Positions 1 through 5,232 of a DNA stretch of 5,470 nucleotides are shown piece by piece. Both the position numbers and the translations under genes were made by a program. The stretch is taken from the NCBI GenBank assembly GCA_026388865.1, contig JAPLIX010000225.1:1-5470 (forward strand), read 5' to 3'. Numbering within the stretch: position 1 is the stretch's first letter; every line of letters begins with the position of its first letter. Origin of the DNA: Pseudomonadota bacterium. GTDB lineage: Bacteria; Desulfobacterota; WTBG01; CAIYCZ01. The notes under the pieces were generated by a model. That model ran no database searches, was not told the origin of the DNA, and worked only from the letters and a program-made list of their open reading frames with translations.

Positions 1-454
1 AAATATCTGTCTGGTGCGGGGTCACGATGAGAAATACCAGGTCCGGGTCATCGACCTTTGCCAACGGGCCGACCACCATCCCGGTGCCGGTAACCTCGGG
101 ATATTTAAAGAAGCTGTCCACCCGGTCATTATATTTTACTACCGTGTCCGCATCCTGGTGCAGGCGGTAGGCCTCATTCTGGCTGATCATGAATTCAAGA
201 TACTGGTCGCGCGGCATCTGCTGGCAGGTGCCGGTGCCCAGAAGCGACATGAAGCAGCCAAGGTTGTCTTTAGTAACATAGTACACGCCGCCTTCCCGCA
301 GAAGCTCTCCCAGCAGGGCGCACATGCCCGGTATGGCCTGGCCCTGGTACGGGGGGACATCAGCAGGCGGCCCTTTTACCGCTTTCAGCGCGATCACTTC
401 CTTTTTTACTTCAAGATCATCTTTCAGCGTGCGGATAAGTTCTTCTTTGGTCAT
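1..454 (-). CDS. DUF169 family protein, N-terminal 151 residues (3' end beyond window)
   Basis: The reading frame is open from an ATG at 454 to the left edge, giving 151 residues and no stop, so the C-terminus lies outside the window. The protein fits the DUF169 family (COG2043), soluble proteins of roughly 230-250 residues and unknown function. Typical features are the start MTKEELIRTLKDDL, a Cys-containing stretch MCALLGELLREGG (residues 44-56) and VTKDNLGCFMS (60-70) followed by C77. The Cys residues at 45, 67 and 77 suggest metal or Fe-S binding, but this is inference. The start at 454 is chosen because GGAGG lies 5 nt upstream; an in-frame ATG at 466 overlaps that ribosome binding site. 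There is no signal peptide, so it should be cytoplasmic. It follows the cytochrome gene by 61 bp without a clear terminator, so it is probably the last seen member of the yeeE operon. Family call is fairly sure; function is unknown. Confidence 0.8.
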   Translation of the reverse strand, partial: MTKEELIRTLKDDLEVKKEVIALKAVKGPPADVPPYQGQAIPGMCALLGELLREGGVYYVTKDNLGCFMSLLGTGTCQQMPRDQYLEFMISQNEAYRLHQDADTVVKYNDRVDSFFKYPEVTGTGMVVGPLAKVDDPDLVFLIVTPHQTDI

Positions 455-459
455 CACGG

Positions 460-464
460 CCTCC
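460..464 (-). promoter_or_regulatory. Ribosome binding site of the DUF169 gene
   Basis: GGAGG sits 5 nt before the ATG at 454 on the minus strand. It overlaps the in-frame upstream ATG at 466, which therefore lacks its own site. This decides for the downstream start. Confidence 0.75.
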
Positions 465-515
465 ATTGTTTTGCGGTTGATTTTTTGAATTCTTCTCTTC
501 TGCCCGGTCCCGGCA

Positions 516-962
516 TTAATAAATCGAAATTAAATACTGATATATCGCCGCGGCATCTTTCTCTGATATCCAGGATTTGTCCATCCTTCTCATCCTCTCC
601 CCGAGCGCCTTTAACGCTGCATCTGTTTTTCTTTCCAGGCGCGCCTGCCGGATGCGATTCATATCATGGCACCGGGTGCATTTCACTTCAAACAGAGGGC
701 GGTCCGGATGCCCGAGGAAAGCGGCTATGCGCTCCATCTCCCGGTCTGAAACGTTTGCCCCGAACTGCATGGTTTTTATAATAGCCAGAAATTGCTCTTG
801 TGACGCGTGACGCTTCAGCGCCACATCCGCCCCATGACACCCGGTACATTTACTGTTGAACAGCTCCGGGGCGGGGATCTTTCTCCGCGCAGCAGCCGGC
901 GCTGCCCTAAAAAAGCCCAATAAACAAATGAGCAATCCAGCAAACACGACAATATTTTTCAT
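516..962 (-). CDS. Periplasmic diheme c-type cytochrome
   Basis: The 148-residue protein has two heme c attachment motifs, CTGCH (residues 39-43) and CTRCH (95-99). Residues 1-25 form a Sec signal peptide (MKN, hydrophobic core VVFAGLLICLLGFF, end AAPAAA), so the mature protein is exported and matured by the cytochrome c system. Each heme motif is followed by a helix-rich stretch with candidate Met axial ligands: M65, in a pattern like class I cytochromes (MQFGANVSDREMERIAAFL), and M124 or M127 before SWISEKDAAAIYQYL. It thus looks like two short cytochrome c modules in tandem. It begins 28 bp after the second YeeE/YedE gene with only a weak purine-rich site, which suggests cotranscription. 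A role as electron acceptor or donor for chemistry on the sulfur compound handled by the transporter is inferred from position only. The diheme nature is certain from the sequence; the partner is not. Confidence 0.93.
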   Translation of the reverse strand: MKNIVVFAGLLICLLGFFRAAPAAARRKIPAPELFNSKCTGCHGADVALKRHASQEQFLAIIKTMQFGANVSDREMERIAAFLGHPDRPLFEVKCTRCHDMNRIRQARLERKTDAALKALGERMRRMDKSWISEKDAAAIYQYLISIY

Positions 963-990
963 TGTCTATTTTCTTAAATAGCTATTCTTT

Positions 991-1518
991 TTACAGGCCT
1001 TTTTTCTCAAACCATCTGAAAAGCAGAATCCCTCCAATAATAAATGGAATGATTATAAGCCAGTGATTTATTCCCAGTATCTGCGGCAGGGTGATTGCTC
1101 CAAAGTTGCCCCAGGTTAAAACCGTCTTTTTTATGCCGGGATAGGCCTCCGCGAAGAGCGCGGCGCCGGCCAGCATCCCGAGGATTCCCCACAGCCCGTC
1201 CCACCGGCCTTCACCCAGCGCGCCGAGAGAAGTCCCGGGACAATAGCCGAGCAGTGCCCAGCCAATGCCGAAGATAAGGCCGCCGATGATATTGCCGCCA
1301 AGAATTGTCGGCTTGACTGCAAGCGTTGCCAGGCCGAAATCTTTTAAGAAGTAAACGCCGGCCATTCCCACCAGCACGCTTGAAAGCATGAACTTAACGA
1401 TAGTCATATCAAAAAACCGGAGCGCGCCCAGCTGTTTGTCATAACGCAGCACCTGCCCCCGCTGCAAAAGAAAGCCGAACAATATGCCGGTAATGAGGCC
1501 ATACAGGAGTGTGTTCAT
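991..1518 (-). CDS. YeeE/YedE-type sulfur transporter, second half (GYCPGT subunit)
   Basis: This is a 175-residue hydrophobic inner-membrane protein of the YeeE/YedE family (PF04143), which includes the thiosulfate transporter TsuA. I see about five hydrophobic segments (about residues 4-18, 39-58, 72-91, 108-125, 152-168). The family signature GYCPGTSLGALGEGRWDG spans 91-108 and carries the only cysteine, C93. Conserved cysteines in TsuA are thought to pass the sulfur compound along the channel. Near the N-terminus GFLLQRGQV matches the first short re-entrant motif. Full-length members have two such halves in one chain, and half-size proteins come as gene pairs. Here the partner is the upstream gene, whose stop overlaps this start as TGATG, so translation is probably coupled and the two form one transporter. 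Substrate could be thiosulfate, sulfide or another small sulfur species; no residue settles it. Confidence 0.92.
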   Translation of the reverse strand: MNTLLYGLITGILFGFLLQRGQVLRYDKQLGALRFFDMTIVKFMLSSVLVGMAGVYFLKDFGLATLAVKPTILGGNIIGGLIFGIGWALLGYCPGTSLGALGEGRWDGLWGILGMLAGAALFAEAYPGIKKTVLTWGNFGAITLPQILGINHWLIIIPFIIGGILLFRWFEKKGL

Positions 1519-2042
1519 CAGCGAGTCCCCCCTTTATACATAATTCGGGCAACCAGAGCGCCGCCGATGAAGAAGCAGATTAACGAAACAAATCCGCTCA
1601 CTGCCAGCTGGACCGAGCCGCTCAGCCCATGGCCTGACGGGCAGCCATCAGCAAGCCGGGCGCCAAACATTCCTATGACACCGCCGATGAAGGCAACCAC
1701 TGCCCGTTTGCCGACGCTTGAGCCGAAACGCTTCTGCCACATGCCGGGAACTGCCTGCCAGGTAAAGGTGCCGGAAGTTTTCGCGGCAATAAGAGAGCCT
1801 ATAAATATCCCTATTACAAACATCCACTGCCAGTCGATCATGGGCACTTCCTTGATGAAATAGTCCATGCGGGCCACGCGCGCGGCGTCAAAGATTTTTT
1901 CAACCATTCCCGCGGCCCTGACAAACGTGGTTGAGGTGCCATAAAATTTTCCGGTAACCCATACTGATAAAATCAGCACCAGACCGCTTAAGGCCCCCGC
2001 GAGATAGGGGCTCCAGTATTTTTTGTCATCTAATGATTTCAT
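1518..2042 (-). CDS. YeeE/YedE-type sulfur transporter, first half (GCPSGHG subunit)
   Basis: This 174-residue membrane protein belongs to the same YeeE/YedE family and is the first gene of its operon. Hydrophobic segments lie at about 13-33, 70-88, 113-130 and 145-168. The signature ARLADGCPSGHGLSGS (128-143) contains C134, the equivalent of C93 in the partner, and a second cysteine, C156, lies in the last membrane segment. The region 36-68 between the first two membrane segments is polar and includes a cluster of basic and acidic residues, probably a periplasmic or cytoplasmic loop. The ATG at 2042 has AAGGAGG 11 nt upstream, which is somewhat far but clear. The gene has its own promoter just upstream (2092-2121), after the terminator of the preceding unit. 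It should assemble with the downstream half-protein. Family is sure; transported compound is inferred to be a reduced sulfur species. Confidence 0.92.
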   Translation of the reverse strand: MKSLDDKKYWSPYLAGALSGLVLILSVWVTGKFYGTSTTFVRAAGMVEKIFDAARVARMDYFIKEVPMIDWQWMFVIGIFIGSLIAAKTSGTFTWQAVPGMWQKRFGSSVGKRAVVAFIGGVIGMFGARLADGCPSGHGLSGSVQLAVSGFVSLICFFIGGALVARIMYKGGTR

Positions 2043-2076
2043 TGACTTTCAGGCCTCCTTGCATACGGGCACAAGT

Positions 2077-2097
2077 TATGTTGCTGTAAAAAACATA
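2077..2097. repeat. Inverted repeat over the -10 box of the yeeE promoter
   Basis: TATGTT (2077-2082) and AACATA (2092-2097) are exact inverted arms of 6 bases with 9 between them. The right arm is the -10 box read on the minus strand, and the repeat covers the expected transcription start. It could be an operator, but arms this short and AT-rich can arise by chance. Confidence 0.35.
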
Positions 2098-2121
2098 GAC
2101 CACTATCATGATATATGTCAA
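2092..2121 (-). promoter_or_regulatory. Sigma70-type promoter of the yeeE/cytochrome operon
   Basis: On the minus strand a perfect -35 box TTGACA (2121-2116) is followed after 18 bases by TATGTT (2097-2092), matching 4 of 6 bases of TATAAT. Transcription would start near 2085, about 40 nt before the yeeE start codon at 2042. The position just downstream of a terminator makes an independent promoter plausible. The spacer holds the exact 10-bp palindrome TATCATGATA (2104-2113), a possible operator. Confidence 0.7.
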
Positions 2122-2130
2122 TAAGCATGC

Positions 2131-2167
2131 AAAAAAGGGAAGCAACTTTATGAGCTGCCCCCCTTTT
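2131..2167 (-). terminator. Intrinsic terminator after the Spy/CpxP-like gene
   Basis: In the minus-strand transcript a 14-bp stem forms between 2167-2154 and 2146-2133 around a 7-nt loop, with the GC core GGGGGGCAGC pairing to GTTGCTTCCC, followed by a run of six U (2136-2131). Three pairs are G-U wobbles. In a plus-strand transcript these would be A-C mismatches, so the element clearly works on the minus strand. It lies 50 bp past the stop of the Spy/CpxP-like gene and separates that unit from the yeeE operon. Confidence 0.85.
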
Positions 2168-2216
2168 ATTGATTGAGCCTTCTACCTTGCTGCCGGGATG
2201 AAATGTTGAAAATATT

Positions 2217-2765
2217 TTACCACCACGAGCATCCTCTGCCGCCTCCGAAGCCCCTGCCACAGCCATATCCCCTGCCGTTACCACCCCCGTATCCTGCTCC
2301 CATTCCGCAGCCGTATCCGGGCCCGCTTCCAGCCATCATGTTGCCGAAGCCAAGCGTGCAGCCAGCCGGGAGCTGTGTTATCTGCACCGGGGTAAAAACT
2401 TTTCGCGCTTCAAGCTGATAGGACACGCTCTTTTCACTCAGCTGCAGCTGAAGGCCCGAGATCTCTTTTTGCAGCGAAGCGATTTTTCCGGTATCAGGGG
2501 CCGGCTCAAGAAGCTGGCTGTTTAATTCAAGCTGCTTCTGGTTAATTCTCGTATTGAGGTCAGCCATGTCTTTTCCGAAGGCCTGTTGCAGCGTATTCAG
2601 TTTTAACGTCTGGTCCTGCGTCAGATTTAATCCATACATATTCCCCTGCCAGCCGGGGCCTGCTCCGCTGCCCCCTCCACCGCGACCCCACCACTGGGCT
2701 TCCGCGGAAAACGTCCATAGCAAAGTTGCGACAAAAAGCACGGATATGATTATTGATTTTTTCAT
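2217..2765 (-). CDS. Spy/CpxP-like periplasmic metal-resistance protein with Gly/Cys-rich tail
   Basis: The 182-residue protein starts with a signal peptide (MKKSIIISVLFVATLLWTFSAEA, cleavage likely after residue 23), so it is exported. A Gly/Trp-rich linker (24-42) leads to a mostly helical domain (about 47-132). This domain carries LTQDQ at 48-52 and a weaker second copy TPVQITQL at 125-132, the LTxxQ hallmark of the Spy/CpxP/ZraP group (PF13801-like, periplasmic metal sensors and chaperones). The helix is rich in Gln and Leu with a heptad look (NQKQLELNSQLL, SLQKEISGLQLQL). The tail (about 139-182) is almost only Gly, Arg, Tyr and Cys, with C136, C153, C169 and C179 and a WW end, which suggests metal binding. 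AAGGAGG 7 nt before the ATG (2773-2779) makes the start certain. It lies 99 bp after the NifX-like gene and is followed by a strong terminator. Metal identity and chaperone activity are inferred. Confidence 0.82.
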   Translation of the reverse strand: MKKSIIISVLFVATLLWTFSAEAQWWGRGGGGSGAGPGWQGNMYGLNLTQDQTLKLNTLQQAFGKDMADLNTRINQKQLELNSQLLEPAPDTGKIASLQKEISGLQLQLSEKSVSYQLEARKVFTPVQITQLPAGCTLGFGNMMAGSGPGYGCGMGAGYGGGNGRGYGCGRGFGGGRGCSWW

Positions 2766-2864
2766 GGTACCGCCTCCTTATATGTTTGTCTCTCTACTTT
2801 ACTAAACAGGCCGGCAGAAAAAAACTTGCGGAGGTTTTTAAAAATCTGCAGAACGTATTGCCGC

Positions 2865-3230
2865 TCAGTGACAGTCGTGGCTGGCGCAGGCATTTTCAAC
2901 GGTTAACTCTTCCAGCACGCCTTCTTTATACCGCTTGATTACATCTGCAACACTCCCCGGGACTGCCCGGAAGGTTTTAATGCCGCTTTCATTGAGCATC
3001 ATCACTGCCCGCCCGCCCATGCCGCCGACAACCACCGCGTTAACGACTCTGCCTGCCAGGGCGCTGACCGGCTGGCACATGCCATGCTCATGGTGCTGGT
3101 TGGTGTTATCAACTATTTCGATGGTATCGTCCGTGATGTCACAGATGGTGAAATAGGGCGCGCTGCCGAAATGGCCGTACACCGGTGCTTCTTTTCCTGC
3201 ATTGGTTTCAGTCGGGATACATATTTTCAT
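2865..3230 (-). CDS. NifX/NifB-like dinitrogenase iron-molybdenum cofactor-binding family protein
   Basis: From ATG 3230 the protein has 121 residues and fits the small stand-alone members of the Nitro_FeMo-Co family (PF02579; NifX, NafY, the C-terminus of NifB, MTH1175-like and orange protein). It shows the starting strand MKICIPTETN, the motif VYGHFGSAPYFTICD (17-31), VVVGGMGGRAVMMLNESGIKTF (66-87) and a closing helix. These proteins hold or deliver Fe-S or Mo-containing clusters in the cytoplasm. Candidate ligands are HHEH (46-49), C52 and a Cys/His tail C115, H118, C120, H121. An in-frame ATG at 3266 would add 12 residues, but they do not fit the family, and 3230 has AAGGAG 6 nt upstream. 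The start overlaps the stop of the DUF134 gene as ATGA, showing coupling. No nif genes are present, so a role in nitrogen fixation is not supported. Confidence 0.92.
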   Translation of the reverse strand: MKICIPTETNAGKEAPVYGHFGSAPYFTICDITDDTIEIVDNTNQHHEHGMCQPVSALAGRVVNAVVVGGMGGRAVMMLNESGIKTFRAVPGSVADVIKRYKEGVLEELTVENACASHDCH

Positions 3231-3703
3231 TCGCTTCTCCTTGTTCGTTGTTTTTTCCCATGGCAACAGTCACCGGCAGGAGCAGGGTCTTTATCCGGTG
3301 CTGCTCTATGGATATTATTACTCGCACATTTCGGGCATTCCCTGGGCCTGCCCGTACCATAACCGAGTTCCCAGTCATGGGAACATTCTTCACAGATAAA
3401 CATTCGCTTTTCCGCCCTGGTATAGACACCGCCCTCTATTTTTATTGCCTTGCCGTTAATTATCGCGTCAGCAATCTTCCCATGAGCGGAGCTTATGATA
3501 TTGCCGAAGGTCTGCCGCGATATCTTCATCTTTTGAGCGGCCGCTTCCTGGTACAGCCCTTCTAAATCCGCAAGCCGCACGGCCTCAAACTCATCCACGG
3601 TCAGAACCACCTCCTGCAGCTCAGTAAGAGGAATTCCCCGTGGCTTGAAATAATTTATTCCCGGCTCGCAGCTGATGCACCGGCACTTAAAAGGTCTTGA
3701 CAT
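3227..3703 (-). CDS. DUF134/UPF0251 helix-turn-helix regulator with C-terminal zinc ribbon
   Basis: The 158-residue protein matches the DUF134 family (COG1342, UPF0251), predicted DNA-binding proteins with a sigma70 region 4-like helix-turn-helix. The N-terminus MSRPFKCRCISCEP has C7, C9 and C12. The family core LTVDEFEAVRLADLEGL (34-50) is followed by the recognition part KMKISRQTFGNIISSAHGKIADAI (58-81) and NGKAIKIEGG. Residues 103-127 form a zinc ribbon (C104, C107, C123, C126) and the end has C146, C147 and H148. Many members are shorter, about 100-130 residues, so the ribbon and tail make this a long version. It is the first gene of a unit with the NifX-like gene, which overlaps its stop by 4 nt. 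GAGGG just 3 nt before the ATG is a poorly spaced ribosome binding site. The palindrome at 3715-3736 suggests self-control, possibly metal- or Fe-S-responsive (inference). Confidence 0.92.
   Translation of the reverse strand: MSRPFKCRCISCEPGINYFKPRGIPLTELQEVVLTVDEFEAVRLADLEGLYQEAAAQKMKISRQTFGNIISSAHGKIADAIINGKAIKIEGGVYTRAEKRMFICEECSHDWELGYGTGRPRECPKCASNNIHRAAPDKDPAPAGDCCHGKKQRTRRSE
3237..3242 (-). promoter_or_regulatory. Ribosome binding site of the NifX-like gene
   Basis: AAGGAG lies 6 nt before the ATG at 3230 on the minus strand, inside the end of the DUF134 gene. It decides for the start at 3230 over the in-frame ATG at 3266. Confidence 0.8.
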
Positions 3704-3714
3704 ACGCCCTCGTT

Positions 3715-3736
3715 TTTATTAGCATATGCCAATAAA
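3715..3736. promoter_or_regulatory. 22-bp palindrome, candidate operator of the DUF134 unit
   Basis: The outer arms TTTATT (3715-3720) and AATAAA (3731-3736) enclose the self-complementary core GCATATGC (3722-3729). Only the pair 3721/3730 does not match, so 10 of 11 base pairs are symmetric. It overlaps the -10 box of the minus-strand promoter and the expected transcription start, 12 bp before the DUF134 start codon. This is the usual place for a repressor site, and the dimeric symmetry fits a DNA-binding protein encoded by the adjacent gene. Binding itself is inferred. Confidence 0.6.
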
Positions 3737-3761
3737 TAACTTTTATTGAAACAGTTGTCAA
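3733..3761 (-). promoter_or_regulatory. Promoter of the DUF134/NifX-like unit
   Basis: A perfect minus-strand -35 box TTGACA (3761-3756) is followed at 17 bases by TATTTA (3738-3733), a weak -10 box with 3 of 6 matches. The start would be near 3726, leaving a leader of about 23 nt. The weak -10 overlaps the palindrome, so activity could be blocked there. Confidence 0.6.
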
Positions 3762-3882
3762 GATGAATTATTTGAAGTCGGTTAGGGCAGCTTAAGAAAA
3801 AATTTTTTCGGAAAGACATTATGCTGAATAACAAAAACTAAATTATTATTCGTTCTTATTCTATATTTTAACTAGGTTTTAA

Positions 3883-3911
3883 TTGACACATCATAACCCC
3901 CTTTCTATACT
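3883..3911 (+). promoter_or_regulatory. Consensus sigma70 promoter of the MOT1-family gene
   Basis: TTGACA (3883-3888), a 17-base spacer and TATACT (3906-3911) match 11 of 12 consensus bases at ideal spacing. Transcription should start around 3917-3920, giving a leader of about 100 nt. The spacer has a C5 run (3897-3901). No operator-like symmetry as clear as the one at 3715-3736 is seen here. Confidence 0.8.
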
Positions 3912-4020
3912 GTTTCATCAGTAGAGAGCTTTTATCAATTTCAAGAACGATTCAGAGGGTTCAGATTAAGAGACATAGATAGAAATTACAGAATATTTCA
4001 TTAAGGCAGAATAATTAAAC

Positions 4021-5151
4021 ATGCGGTTATGCGGAAATAACTATAACAAAATGGAATTTGCCGGTGCATTTGGCGACCTGGGCACTTTGATTCCTTTTGT
4101 CGTGGGTTATATCACCATTAATAAGATGGACCCATTGGGGATACTGGTCGCCTTCGGCCTCTTTAAAATATTTGCAGGGCTTTACTTCAGGACACCTATT
4201 CCGATTCAACCGATGAAGGCAATTGGGGGGATGGCTATCTCCCACCCTGGAATGATCACCCCGGGAATGATCTGGGGGTCCGGGATTTTTACCGGAATAT
4301 TCTGGCTTCTGATGGGACTGACCGGAGCTATCACCTGGATTGAGAAGATCACCACCAAGCCTGTTGTTCGGGGCATCATGCTGGGGTTAGGCTTGAGTTT
4401 TATTACGGAAGGGTTGGTTATGATGAAAGAACAACCCTTATTAGCTATTGGTGGTGTGGTTATTACCTTCCTCCTTCTTAGTAGCAAACGTTTTCCCGCC
4501 ATGCTGTGTCTTTTGGGATATGGATTCGTGATGGCAGTTATCCAACGACCCGAATTAATTCGGGAGCTTTCTCATCTCTCGATGCGCTTTCGCTTGCCCG
4601 AGTTGACTATCGGGAAAATTTCATGGAAAGAACTTTTGTCCGGATTTGTAATTTTAGGTATTCCGCAGGCTCCTCTCACTCTTGGTAATGCAATTATTGG
4701 GACGGTGGCGGAAAACAATAGCCACTTCCCGGATCGTAAAGTGACAGCCAAAACAATCAGTATCGATCACGGGGTTATGAACCTGATCAGTACCTCCATT
4801 GGAGGCATTCCCATGTGTCATGGAGCCGGAGGTATGGCGGGCCACATCCGGTTTGGTGCGAGAACAGGAGGGGCGTTAGTAATTTTGGGGGTGATTGTTT
4901 TGCTGACAGGACTTTTTTTAAGTGACTCCGTAGCGCTTCTTTTTCAGTTTTTCCCTCGTTCGATTCTGGGCATCATTCTTTTTTTTGCAGGGCTGGAATT
5001 AACTTTGGTAATTCGTGATATAAAACTCAAGAAGGAGAACCTTTACGTACTTATTGTCACCGCTGGTATTGCCATGTGGAATATGGGAGTTGCTTATTTA
5101 GCAGGACTGGTGCTTTATTATGGTATTCAACGCAGGTGGATAAAGATATAA
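4021..5151 (+). CDS. MOT1-family molybdate/sulfate transporter
   Basis: This 376-residue polytopic inner-membrane protein fits the MFS_MOT1 family (PF16983), relatives of SulP sulfate permeases annotated as putative sulfate/molybdate transporters. It has two similar halves. The first has FAGAFGDLGTLIPFVVGYI (13-31) and FRTPIPIQPMKAIGG (56-70). The second has GIPQAPLTLGNAI (213-225) and the signature GGIPMCHGAGGMAG followed by RFGARTGG (261-284). PIQPMKA and PQAPLT are the paired half-helix motifs that shape the anion site in this fold. Ten or more hydrophobic segments are visible and the length is normal. An in-frame TAA just upstream leaves ATG 4021 as the first start; its only ribosome-site candidate is AAGG, 14 nt away, so initiation may be weak. 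Codon use is more AT-leaning than in the minus-strand genes. Molybdate and sulfate cannot be told apart from sequence; the NifX-like neighbour mildly favours molybdate (inference). Confidence 0.9.
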   Translation: MRLCGNNYNKMEFAGAFGDLGTLIPFVVGYITINKMDPLGILVAFGLFKIFAGLYFRTPIPIQPMKAIGGMAISHPGMITPGMIWGSGIFTGIFWLLMGLTGAITWIEKITTKPVVRGIMLGLGLSFITEGLVMMKEQPLLAIGGVVITFLLLSSKRFPAMLCLLGYGFVMAVIQRPELIRELSHLSMRFRLPELTIGKISWKELLSGFVILGIPQAPLTLGNAIIGTVAENNSHFPDRKVTAKTISIDHGVMNLISTSIGGIPMCHGAGGMAGHIRFGARTGGALVILGVIVLLTGLFLSDSVALLFQFFPRSILGIILFFAGLELTLVIRDIKLKKENLYVLIVTAGIAMWNMGVAYLAGLVLYYGIQRRWIKI

Positions 5152-5214
5152 TTTAGGAATATATGTGGAATAATAAAATCAAAATACCCGTTGGTACTAT
5201 TGTATATTTCAATC

Positions 5215-5232
5215 ATGTTTCAGTTGAAACGT
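5215..5232. repeat. Short inverted repeat
   Basis: GTTTCA (5217-5222) and TGAAAC (5225-5230) are exact inverted arms separated by GT. The symmetry extends by a T-G and an A-T pair on the outside. With a 2-base centre it is more like a protein site than an RNA hairpin. No T run follows directly, so it is not a terminator. Function unknown. Confidence 0.4.

Larger units (their letters stand above)
3704..4020. other. AT-rich divergent intergenic region
   Basis: This 317-bp gap holds the two divergent promoters, the 22-bp palindrome and the leader of the transporter gene. It is far more AT-rich than the minus-strand genes (25% GC in 3841-3900 against 68% in 1201-1260, counted by hand). A perfect 14-bp palindrome of six A and six T flanked by G and C lies at 3796-3809 between the promoters and may bend the DNA. 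No convincing gene, tRNA or riboswitch fold was seen. Confidence 0.8.

Noticed and set aside
14..781. Long plus-strand open frame of 255 codons
   Set aside because: It is antisense to the DUF169 gene and the cytochrome gene, both recognised from family motifs. It has no ribosome site and no recognisable protein pattern.
2039..2284. Minus-strand frame of 81 codons between yeeE and the Spy/CpxP-like gene
   Set aside because: It runs through a terminator and a promoter, lacks a ribosome site and overlaps the end of a solid gene in another frame.
2173..2418. Proline-rich plus-strand frame of 81 codons
   Set aside because: The Pro repeats are just the complement of the Gly-rich tail of the Spy/CpxP-like gene, whose start, signal peptide and ribosome site are clear.
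2818..2858. Possible terminator after the NifX-like gene (imperfect hairpin then seven U on the minus strand)
   Set aside because: The stem has several mismatches and its centre is only the A5/T5 self-complement. It may cause partial termination but is too weak to call.
3231..3266. Longer start of the NifX-like protein at ATG 3266
   Set aside because: The extra 12 residues do not fit the family, while ATG 3230 has AAGGAG at 6 nt and the typical MKICIP start.
3918..4020. Riboswitch in the leader of the MOT1-family gene, for example a molybdenum cofactor element
   Set aside because: The leader is AT-rich, and I find no extended stems or conserved motif of that class by eye.
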